Shown here: in pieces, positions 7,456 to 14,038 of the stretch
Position numbering within the stretch: the first letter of the stretch is position 1
Layout of the letters: each line of letters starts with the position of its first letter
Assembly (NCBI GenBank): GCA_038045965.1
Contig: JBBSXD010000022.1
Coordinates: forward strand, 1 to 21,359
Source of the DNA: ARS1285 sp038045965
GTDB taxonomy: Archaea; Nanobdellota; Nanobdellia; Pacearchaeales; GW2011-AR1
Reading direction: 5' to 3'
Length of the DNA stretch: 21,359 nt
Program-made: the position numbers and the translations under genes
Notes under the pieces: model-generated
The model's input: only the letters and a program-made list of their open reading frames with translations
Databases searched by the model: none
What the model was told of the DNA's origin: nothing

Positions 7456-10400
7456 TTAGCTTTTAACTGAATAAGGTTTAACTTTTATTCTACCTCCTTT
7501 ATTTCCTAAAATATCCTGGCATTGTACATAATAAGTTTTAGAATCAAATCCAGCAAAATGATTAAATTTATCACTTCCCATTTTTGTAGCATTTTCATAT
7601 TCAAAATTTCTCATGAAACTGTATTTACATTCGGCTTCTTCACTTGTAACTATTTTTAATCCATTATCAAAATATATTCTAGTTATTTTAGGGCCAAATT
7701 TATCAATACTAATTTTGAAAGAACTGGAATTTTCAGCTATATTTCCAGCTTGATCTTCACATTTAAAATTAATTAAATAATTTCCTTGAGCTAAGTTAAC
7801 ATCATATTCATGAACATTAGACCCATTTTTATCTTTATATCTAAATTGATCTCCATATCCATTTCCTTCCCAATTACAAATTGATTCTCCTTTATTTGCT
7901 CCTCCGCTCGTTCTCAATCTAAATTTTAAACTTACTGGTTCAACAGAATTTTCAACACTTTCCCCATTTCTAGGAATTATCTCATCTATAATTAATTTAG
8001 TTTCACTTTTTTTAATTTCATATATATAACTCTGCTCCATAGTATTTTTATTATCTGAAATATCTCTACATCTAATATAAAATTTATTATTTTTATCTAA
8101 ACTTGTTAATTTAGTTTCACATGCTAATCCATATAATGTATAATTTGCAGGATTAATATCACAATTCATTTTATTTTCCATATCATCAAATTTTTTATCT
8201 TCCAAACTATACTTGCATTCGCTTGGCTCATTAACATAAAAGATAACATTCTCTTCGGTATTCCCAAATTTAATATAATTTCCACTTGTTGGTTTTGCTA
8301 TTATAATTCTTGGAGGAGTTAAATCTGGTCCAGGTTTTATACATATTTTAATATGATAAGGTTCGGGATTTGATTTTCCGCTTGCAGTTTTACATTTGAC
8401 ATAATAATCAATTTTTCCTAAAACTTTTATTTGTTCATCAGTTAAATTATAAACATTTCTAAATGCTTCAGGACTAGGAAAAAATAATTTTAATAAATGA
8501 GCAGGAAGTACATTATTTCCTTTAGGACCAAAACTATCACTCATTTCTTCATAACTTGCTTTTGAATCAGGACCGATTCTACATTTTGCAAAAGGATCTA
8601 CTTTTATTCCTATATCTACTGGTTCATAAGGTTCTAAACAACCATTGTCTGTAATATTCACAACTTCAAATCCATCAGCACCTACATTATGATATTTATA
8701 TCCTTTAGTAATTGCATTTTCAAATGGTTTTATCATCGGCAAAGTTTCGTTTGCAGGTTTTGCTACACATAAATCATTTCCTGTGCCTTTATTTATTATT
8801 TGACATAATTGCCCTAAACTTTCACATCTGTATTCTGTACATGGAACTTCTAAATTATTACATTTATTGCAATCCTTGCCTCCATCCGGAGGATCCCAAG
8901 GCATACATGTAAAATAAATATCTACTTGTATTATCCAAAATAATCCTAACAAAAATCCTAACAATGCCGCAATCATAGATATCATTATGCTACTTGTTAT
9001 TACGTATGCAATTAAACCGGCAATCATAGCTGCAATCATAGAATAATCTTTTGTTTCTTTATCATATTTTCCTATTTGAGCTATAATTCCTGCTTTGGCA
9101 CTTGATATAGCTCCAGTAAATTTAGATAATTCAATTTTCCCAGAAGGAATATTATTAATATTAATTTCAGAGGCATTATCAGCATTTTGTTTTAAAATTT
9201 CTAATAATAATGGATTTCCATATGCTCCAGCAGAAGCAAGTAATTCTTTTTCAAAAGCAGTTAAACTACTATTATCTTTTTTTGTAATTTCTGGAAATGA
9301 TTCTGAATTAAGATTATTAAAGAAAGATATATCTCCTGGTGGTGCTGGCTTCGAAGGAATGGAAGCATATTTTGAATGTCCCATATCTGCATTTGATAAT
9401 CTTGGAGGCCCACCTCCCCCAACTGCTTTCAAAGAATATCCGCTATCTGTTCCTTCTCCAATATAATTTATATAAGCTCCACAATCTCCTAAAGCAGTGC
9501 AAAAATCATTCATCTCTCTAGTAAATTTTTCGGTATGACAATCACAATTATCTGAACATATACATCCAAAAATAGAACATATCCACGTTTCAGTGCATTT
9601 TAAACTAGCAATATCACAAATACCATCAGCCGCACTTGCTTTATAATAATTTTCTTCATTTAAATTTCCATCTTCATCATATAAATTATTTGATAATAAA
9701 TCAAATCCCGGAGGATATTCTGGCAGACAAACTTTAAAATCAAAACTCCCTCCCATCGCAATATGCTTAACCCAACAATCTGGATTTTGTTCACATTTAT
9801 TTGTCATACTTCCTTGATCTTTTATTTTATTAAAATCTAAACAAGTTCTCCATTGATTAACTCTGCACGCTGCTTGGCTAAATGATTTTCCTTCAATATT
9901 AGCATCTTCTTGAACACAAATTTCATTCCTATAATCTGCACATGGGGCAATTCTTTCTGTTCCCATATTACAAATATGTTTTACATGTCTACTTCCCGCT
10001 GTATCTTTTCCATTTCCAATTGCTGCGTCATAACTGCACCAGCTTTCTCCATTAGCTCTATCTTTAATTTTATCTCCATTGGTATCACATCTTATATCTT
10101 TACATACATATTCATTTAATTCTTTACCGCAGTAACTTCCTCTATAAAAATCACAATCTTGTGCCGGATCTTCTTTATTTCCACAACTGTCAAACCAATA
10201 AACATCTTCTTCTCCATTAACACATCCTTTATGATCTTTAGCTTTACAAATTGTATTCAAATTTTTATCTGAACAAAAAACATCTTTTACAAAATTTGTT
10301 TCACTTCCAGTTCTTTTAACACAATCATCTAAACTAGTTAGCACACATTTTTTATCTCCTTTCACTGAATCAAAAACACACGCTCCATTTTTATTTGCTT

Positions 10401-10977
10401 CAGATTTAAACAAACATTGCAATTCAGATTCTACATCCTGTTGCCATTCAGTTGGGAGATCTTTATTCTGAGTATTACCTTCAAATTTGCAATTATTTTC
10501 TGTAGTCCATATACTTTCTCCTCCTATTATACAACATCCATTTCTGCATTCATTTATATTACAATTCTCTCCTTTTTCATATTTCCCTCCAGATTTTTCA
10601 CAATCAATTTTAGATGTTTTCTTATTACATAATCCATTATCTGGACTTATACAACATCCTCTTTCACAGAAATCAGTATTTTCACATTTTGTTGGAGCAG
10701 TTTTTCCTTTTAAATCACAATTTGCTAAATTAGTATTCTGACAAGTATTTCCATTTTTATTTATTTCACAACATCCATCTCCACTAACTTGTGCGCTTAC
10801 AAATCCTTTTTCTAATTCTTCCAGAATATATTTTCCTAAATTATTAAATATATTCTTATAATTTATATTTTTATTAAATCCATTATATAAATATGAAAAA
10901 GAAAACAAACTAATTATCATAATTAATATTTGAAAATAACTCATTAACGCTTTATTTGTAAAATATTTTTTATTCAT
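7456..10977 (-). CDS. Giant Cys-rich surface protein (fused form of the two-gene set at 1909-5762)
   Basis: This protein has 1173 residues. An N-terminal hydrophobic segment (about 12-33) serves as signal or anchor. About 65-530 is a chain of Cys-rich blocks (GCCISPDNGLC, GCCIIGGES, CADYRNEICVQ, AACRVNQWRTC, VCLPEYPPG, FCTALGDCGAY). About 530-640 is a linker. About 645-690 is strongly hydrophobic with probably two membrane passes. Then comes the YFTCMPWDPPDGGKDCNKC motif with CRCESLGQLC-like cysteines, and finally several beta-sandwich-like repeats with 'VNEPSECKYS...DDMENKMNCD'. The N-terminal half matches the 559-residue protein and the C-terminal half the 724-residue protein of the next module. 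It starts 1 nt after the stop of the anchored-protein gene, so the two are probably co-transcribed. Its role as coat or adhesin is inferred from export signals and disulfide density. Confidence 0.8.
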   Translation of the reverse strand: MNKKYFTNKALMSYFQILIMIISLFSFSYLYNGFNKNINYKNIFNNLGKYILEELEKGFVSAQVSGDGCCEINKNGNTCQNTNLANCDLKGKTAPTKCENTDFCERGCCISPDNGLCNKKTSKIDCEKSGGKYEKGENCNINECRNGCCIIGGESIWTTENNCKFEGNTQNKDLPTEWQQDVESELQCLFKSEANKNGACVFDSVKGDKKCVLTSLDDCVKRTGSETNFVKDVFCSDKNLNTICKAKDHKGCVNGEEDVYWFDSCGNKEDPAQDCDFYRGSYCGKELNEYVCKDIRCDTNGDKIKDRANGESWCSYDAAIGNGKDTAGSRHVKHICNMGTERIAPCADYRNEICVQEDANIEGKSFSQAACRVNQWRTCLDFNKIKDQGSMTNKCEQNPDCWVKHIAMGGSFDFKVCLPEYPPGFDLLSNNLYDEDGNLNEENYYKASAADGICDIASLKCTETWICSIFGCICSDNCDCHTEKFTREMNDFCTALGDCGAYINYIGEGTDSGYSLKAVGGGGPPRLSNADMGHSKYASIPSKPAPPGDISFFNNLNSESFPEITKKDNSSLTAFEKELLASAGAYGNPLLLEILKQNADNASEININNIPSGKIELSKFTGAISSAKAGIIAQIGKYDKETKDYSMIAAMIAGLIAYVITSSIMISMIAALLGFLLGLFWIIQVDIYFTCMPWDPPDGGKDCNKCNNLEVPCTEYRCESLGQLCQIINKGTGNDLCVAKPANETLPMIKPFENAITKGYKYHNVGADGFEVVNITDNGCLEPYEPVDIGIKVDPFAKCRIGPDSKASYEEMSDSFGPKGNNVLPAHLLKLFFPSPEAFRNVYNLTDEQIKVLGKIDYYVKCKTASGKSNPEPYHIKICIKPGPDLTPPRIIIAKPTSGNYIKFGNTEENVIFYVNEPSECKYSLEDKKFDDMENKMNCDINPANYTLYGLACETKLTSLDKNNKFYIRCRDISDNKNTMEQSYIYEIKKSETKLIIDEIIPRNGESVENSVEPVSLKFRLRTSGGANKGESICNWEGNGYGDQFRYKDKNGSNVHEYDVNLAQGNYLINFKCEDQAGNIAENSSSFKISIDKFGPKITRIYFDNGLKIVTSEEAECKYSFMRNFEYENATKMGSDKFNHFAGFDSKTYYVQCQDILGNKGGRIKVKPYSVKS

Positions 10978-10978
10978 T

Positions 10979-11785
10979 TTAAAATCCTACAGGTAAAGTA
11001 CAGCTTTTTACAGCAAACTTAAATTGTTCTCCTGTTTCAACATCTTTTATATTATAAATTATATCAGAGTCTCCAGTAATAAATTTTCTTACATCATATT
11101 TAGGATGCAATATATTAAATCCTAACTCATCAAAATTACAATATCTTATCTCTTGATTGACAATTTCCATAGATATTTTAGCAAATTCATAAATAGGATG
11201 AACTAAATTCATTCTAAATTCACTAAATTCTCTTACTTCTTCTTTTCTTATTGTTTTAAAATTCTTATTAATTATTACAGAAACATATTCTGGCTCTAAT
11301 TTTGTTTTTACAATAATTTGAGATTCTTCTACATCATATCTTTTCTCTAATTTAGATTTCAAATCGTAAAAACATTCTGCAATAATAGGAGTTATGTAAT
11401 TTGTAATTTCTTTTTCAATATGCTCTACAAGCAAAGGTCTTTGATTAACACAGGATTCATAAAATTCTTCGTTATAACATAAATAAGCTATATTATCTCC
11501 ATCATAACTAATATATCCAATAGGATTAATATCCCCCCCTCTTTTACTTAACAAACTTATTGATTCTTCAACAGATTCTCTTGTACAACTCTCTATAAAA
11601 GCTTGAGGATTATTTTCATCTACTAATTTAATTTCTGGAGGATTAAATAAAAATAACACTATCAAAAATCCAACAACAATTATTAATCCTAATATTATGA
11701 ATATTGTTACTTGCGAGCGTTTCGATTTTGACAAAATATTATTAATAGCAAAAGTGAAACGCGAGAATACAATTTTATTTCTCAT
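10979..11785 (-). CDS. Single-pass anchored surface protein with pilin-like N-terminus
   Basis: The protein has 268 residues and is a paralogue of 5759-6568 over its full length. Residues 8-24 read SRFTFAINNILSKSKRS; then QVTIFIILGLIIVVGFLIVL is the membrane segment. The outer domain contains SKRGGDINPIGYISYDGD, an LCY...YESCVNQRP segment and the C-terminal CTLPVGF. Its N-terminal junction resembles an archaeal class III signal without the usual Glu at mature position 5. The start overlaps the end of the ribbon-helix-helix gene by 11 bases, and the next gene (1173 residues) begins 1 nt after its stop. It probably shares a transcript with both and so is likely under control of that small regulator. 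Confidence 0.8.
   Translation of the reverse strand: MRNKIVFSRFTFAINNILSKSKRSQVTIFIILGLIIVVGFLIVLFLFNPPEIKLVDENNPQAFIESCTRESVEESISLLSKRGGDINPIGYISYDGDNIAYLCYNEEFYESCVNQRPLLVEHIEKEITNYITPIIAECFYDLKSKLEKRYDVEESQIIVKTKLEPEYVSVIINKNFKTIRKEEVREFSEFRMNLVHPIYEFAKISMEIVNQEIRYCNFDELGFNILHPKYDVRKFITGDSDIIYNIKDVETGEQFKFAVKSCTLPVGF
11717..11762 (-). other. 46-nt inverted repeat inside the coding region, conserved with 6500-6545
   Basis: The transcript-strand arms are GCGTTTC-AC-TTTTG and CAAAA-TC-GAAACGC: 7 + 5 pairs, the same length and internal mismatch as at 6500-6545. The loop sequence differs while the arms are kept base for base. It covers the same codons (RFTF...KSKR). Confidence 0.7.
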
Positions 11786-11924
11786 TTTTCTCCTCTTTCT
11801 CTTTTAATAATTCTATAGCACTATCTATTATATGAGATTTATTTCTATACTTCCTATCTTTTAATAAGCTGTCTAAATATCTCTTATTTTTCTCTTCTAT
11901 AGTTGCAGAAATTCTCGCTTTCAT
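11775..11924 (-). CDS. Ribbon-helix-helix transcription regulator, 49 residues
   Basis: The minus strand has an ATG at 11924 and a TAA at 11775-11777, giving MKARISATIEEKNKRYLDSL, then LKDRKYRNKSHIIDSAIELL, then KEKEEKNEK. It fits the CopG/Arc ribbon-helix-helix fold: a beta strand (KARISATI), helix A (EEKNKRYLDSLLKD), a turn with N-K-S (YRNKS) and helix B (HIIDSAIELLKEK). Such proteins are small dimeric DNA-binding regulators. The gene overlaps the anchored-protein gene by 11 bases. Regularly spaced TATTACT repeats overlap its likely promoter, so it may regulate itself and the first surface module. No toxin partner is visible beside it. Confidence 0.83.
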   Translation of the reverse strand: MKARISATIEEKNKRYLDSLLKDRKYRNKSHIIDSAIELLKEKEEKNEK

Positions 11925-11943
11925 TTATCAACAATTTTTAATA

Positions 11944-12000
11944 TATTACTTTATATTACTAATTAATATTTTAAATTATTTAATATTACTTAGTATTACC
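11944..12000. promoter_or_regulatory. Phased TATTACT repeats and TATA region between divergent genes
   Basis: The heptamer TATTAC(T/C) occurs at 11944, 11954, 11984 and 11994: two pairs, each with 10-bp spacing, 40 bp apart, so all four lie on one face of the helix. A TATA-like TATAAAG (minus strand, near 11951) lies within the first pair and is about 26 bp from the ribbon-helix-helix ATG at 11924. This fits an operator for that protein. A separate TATA-like TTTTATACTTT near 12041-12051 probably serves the plus-strand gene at 12074. Confidence 0.6.
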
Positions 12001-12073
12001 TACTTATAAATCTTTTTAAGAATAGGAAATTATACAAAAACTTTTATACTTTAATTTATTAATAAATTTAGAA

Positions 12074-12256
12074 ATGCAAATTGATATTAAATCTATAATT
12101 ATTTTAAGAGAGAATGAATTTATTTCTAAATATTTTCCAGAACATTATCAAAATTATGAAGATGGAATAATTGAAAATTTAAGAAATAATAGAGATTATA
12201 TTCTTGACTTCTTAGAAAGAAAAATTAAATATGATAAACATATAGTAGAGGATTAA
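12074..12256 (+). CDS. Small protein of unknown function (60 residues)
   Basis: An open frame starts at ATG 12074, with a TATA-like TTTTATACTTT about 26 bp upstream. The product is acidic and helical, with no signal peptide or membrane segment, and includes FISKYFPEHYQNYEDG and IIENLRNNRDYILDFLERKI. I do not recognise a family. The stop overlaps the ATG of the next gene by one base (TAATG), so the two are probably co-translated. It is divergent from the ribbon-helix-helix gene and shares its regulatory gap. Confidence 0.6.
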   Translation: MQIDIKSIIILRENEFISKYFPEHYQNYEDGIIENLRNNRDYILDFLERKIKYDKHIVED

Positions 12257-12612
12257 TGGGAGTTGAAACTAGATTAAAAATAATAACTGATTCTATAGAT
12301 TTATCTATAAAAAAATCTAAAGAAAAATATGAAACAGCTACTAATAAAGAATATGATATAACTTATGAGGCTTATTACAATTTAAGAGGAAGAATAGAAA
12401 AGGAAAGAGAAAAAGTTAATGGAAATTACTTTATCCCACAAAATGAAAGATCAAATCATTTTGATGAACTTAACAGGTTAGTTTTAGAGCTTTGTAAAAA
12501 GTATCCTAGATATCATTCAAGATATGAAGAAATAAAATATATAGAGGAAGAGAAAGAAAGAAGAATGGATACTCCTTTCCCAGATAATTTTGGAAGTCAT
12601 CATATTCCTTGA
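12256..12612 (+). CDS. Small charged helical protein of unknown function (118 residues)
   Basis: The product is highly charged and mostly helical, with long Glu/Lys/Arg stretches (KKSKEKYETATNKEYDITYE, RGRIEKEREKVNG, YEEIKYIEEEKERRMD), and ends in DNFGSHHIP. It has no signal peptide, membrane segment or recognised catalytic motif. It overlaps the preceding 60-residue gene by one base. It ends 7 bp before the duplicated pcna 3' end at 12619-12648 and is convergent with the RelE gene. Its function is unknown; a role with its small upstream partner is likely from the overlap alone. Confidence 0.6.
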   Translation: MGVETRLKIITDSIDLSIKKSKEKYETATNKEYDITYEAYYNLRGRIEKEREKVNGNYFIPQNERSNHFDELNRLVLELCKKYPRYHSRYEEIKYIEEEKERRMDTPFPDNFGSHHIP

Positions 12613-12618
12613 TTAATT

Positions 12619-12648
12619 CTAATTTCCAGTCTCCACTCTTGGAGCTAG
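12619..12648 (-). pseudogene. Duplicate remnant of the pcna 3' end
   Basis: The minus strand here encodes LAPRVETGN and a stop, the same nine C-terminal residues as the real PCNA at 13227-13256. Of 30 nt, 25 match; the five differences fall in Leu (CTA for TTG), Val (GTG for GTT), Glu (GAG for GAA) and the stop (TAG for TAA), and all are silent. Weak similarity (ATCAAGG/ATCGAGG) continues just past the stop. The two copies are 608 bp apart and flank the RelBE pair, like the repeats left by an insertion at a gene end. Confidence 0.85.
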
Positions 12649-12660
12649 ATAATTATTCTA

Positions 12661-12912
12661 CTATTTATTGTAAACATTTTTGCGATGGCCTATTCTTACG
12701 ACAATAATTTTATTCATAGAAATTATTAAATCGATAACGGCTCTATATTCTCCTATTCTTAATCTCCAAAGTTTTTCACCTTGCAATCTTTTTAAAAATC
12801 GGTAAGGATTCTCTCTAATTGAATAAATTTTGTTCAATATTATTTCAGAATCTTTTTTATCCAATTTTTTAAGAAAACTTTTTGCAGTTTCAGTTATTTC
12901 TATATGAAACAT
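12661..12912 (-). CDS. relE: RelE/ParE-family mRNA interferase toxin
   Basis: This 83-residue protein has the RelE fold pattern: a beta-strand start (FHIEITETAKSFLKKLDK), two helices, then EKLWRLRIGEYRAVIDLI and the C-terminal VVRIGHRKNVYNK. In RelE toxins, conserved basic residues around the LR.G.YR and R.GHR motifs and a C-terminal Tyr act in ribosome-dependent mRNA cutting. The counterparts here are R50/R52/R57, R73, H76/R77 and Y81, so it looks intact. Its gene begins 1 nt after the antitoxin stop, the usual antitoxin-first arrangement. The pair is flanked by the two copies of the pcna 3' end. Confidence 0.88.
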   Translation of the reverse strand: MFHIEITETAKSFLKKLDKKDSEIILNKIYSIRENPYRFLKRLQGEKLWRLRIGEYRAVIDLIISMNKIIVVRIGHRKNVYNK

Positions 12913-12913
12913 T

Positions 12914-13150
12914 TTATTTTAATATTACTCCAAGTTCTTTTGCAACTTGCTCTATAGTTTTCATCTTTCCTCTTTTAACATCTTCAAGCCCTTTTTGTAT
13001 TTCTTCAATTTCTTCTTTAGATAAAACTTCTTCTTCAGAATTATCTATTAAATTATTAAGTAGTTCATCATAAGACTGTCTTTTAAAATTCTTTAGCGTC
13101 TTTAATCTTCCTAAAGTCTGATTATTTACTTGTATAGTTGTTTTTTCCAT
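12914..13150 (-). CDS. relB: RelB-like antitoxin with ribbon-helix-helix N-terminus
   Basis: The 78-residue protein starts with a ribbon-helix-helix-like segment (TTIQVNNQTLGRLKTLKNFK then SYDELLNNLI). It ends in an acidic linker and helix (EEIEEIQKGLEDVKRGKMKT, IEQVAKELGV) of the kind that wraps around RelE toxins. The N-terminus should bind the operator and the C-terminus the toxin. The ATG at 13150 is about 26 bp from a TATA-like CTTATATAG, so the message is probably leaderless. Three ACTATA repeats overlap that box and are likely operator half-sites. The naming is by type of partner, not by close match to a particular RelB. Confidence 0.83.
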   Translation of the reverse strand: MEKTTIQVNNQTLGRLKTLKNFKRQSYDELLNNLIDNSEEEVLSKEEIEEIQKGLEDVKRGKMKTIEQVAKELGVILK

Positions 13151-13155
13151 ATTAT

Positions 13156-13180
13156 ACTATAACTATAATTACTATATAAG
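13156..13180 (-). promoter_or_regulatory. Promoter and probable operator of relBE
   Basis: On the plus strand ACTATA occurs at 13156, 13162 and 13171. The minus strand reads CTTATATAG at 13172-13180, a TATA-like box about 26 bp from the antitoxin ATG. Overlap of the repeats with the box suggests autoregulation by the antitoxin. Confidence 0.55.
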
Positions 13181-13226
13181 TATTCTGCTTTTCATATTAA
13201 AATATATAATAAAAAAACAGCCTCGA

Positions 13227-13955
13227 TTAATTTCCAGTTTCAACTCTTGGAGCCAAAATAAAAGATAAATTCATTTTATTATTATTAAATTCTAACTTTA
13301 AAGGATAATCTTCTCCAAAATTTAATATTACTTTCTCAGTCAATTTAGACGCTTTTATCATCTTTTGTAGATATTCCAAGGAATATTTACTTTCAGCTTT
13401 TTCAGCAATAATATTCACTTCGTCATTAAATTGAGATTTAAACGAATTTAAACTACCTCTCGCTTTTATAACAAAATTATTTGATTCTGAAATAAAACTA
13501 CAGCTATCAGCAACTACAGCACAATCTTCTATGGCTTCAGAAAAATCCAAACTTGCCATCTCGATTTTACTTATAAAACTCAAATTTGGAACAGGCTTAT
13601 CATTTTCTTCGATATCAATTAACGCCAAATTAAATTCTTTTTTTATTTTATCCTGAATAGTCAATTTTAAACTATTATCTTCTTTTTCTATAATTAAAAT
13701 ACTCCCAGATTTTATTCTTCTTAAAACAGCCTTCAAATTTTCTAAACTAACCCCTAAAATCTCTTCATTTTCACTTTCATATTCAGAAAAATATTCTATA
13801 GGAAGTTTAAATATTATCATAGCCACATTTGCAGGATCTATCGCAGTTATACTTAATCCATCATTTTTAACTTTTATTCTAACTTCTAAAACAATCTCAG
13901 AAATTATTGATACAACATCTGAAAATATTTTTGGATTTTCTATCTTCAGCTTCAT
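13227..13955 (-). CDS. pcn: DNA polymerase sliding clamp (PCNA)
   Basis: This 242-residue protein has the normal length and two-domain pattern of archaeal PCNA. Recognisable segments are DGLSITAIDPANVAMIIFKL (the conserved front-loop region), an interdomain region around residues 115-130, and the C-terminal LNFGEDYPLKLEF and LSFILAPRVE. PCNA forms a ring round DNA and tethers polymerase, ligase and nucleases. The gene is divergent from the primase gene across an 83-bp gap. A TATA-like TTTAAAAG (about 13979-13986) is about 26 bp from the ATG. The 3' end is duplicated at 12619-12648 beyond the RelBE pair, so the present last codons may have been replaced by recombination while the protein stayed unchanged. 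Confidence 0.97.
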   Translation of the reverse strand: MKLKIENPKIFSDVVSIISEIVLEVRIKVKNDGLSITAIDPANVAMIIFKLPIEYFSEYESENEEILGVSLENLKAVLRRIKSGSILIIEKEDNSLKLTIQDKIKKEFNLALIDIEENDKPVPNLSFISKIEMASLDFSEAIEDCAVVADSCSFISESNNFVIKARGSLNSFKSQFNDEVNIIAEKAESKYSLEYLQKMIKASKLTEKVILNFGEDYPLKLEFNNNKMNLSFILAPRVETGN

Positions 13956-14038
13956 ATCAACTAAAAACTCAACTTACTTTTAAATATTATTATAATTCAG
14001 AATAGGTTAGTATATAAAAATAAAAATATTACAAAGAT
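13956..14038. promoter_or_regulatory. Divergent promoter region of pcn and the primase gene
   Basis: This 83-bp gap has a minus-strand TATA-like TTTAAAAG centred near 13982 (about 26 bp from the pcn ATG) and a plus-strand TATATAAAAA at 14011-14020 (about 25 bp from the primase ATG). The two boxes are about 30 bp apart, so expression may be coordinated. Both transcripts would be leaderless. Confidence 0.65.

Noticed and set aside
9095..9466. A 123-codon plus-strand open frame, with similar ones at 4340-4648, 8712-8912, 9910-10119 and 10417-10741
   Set aside because: All lie antisense to long Cys-rich surface genes, lack promoters and have compositions explained by the reverse of Cys/Gly codons.
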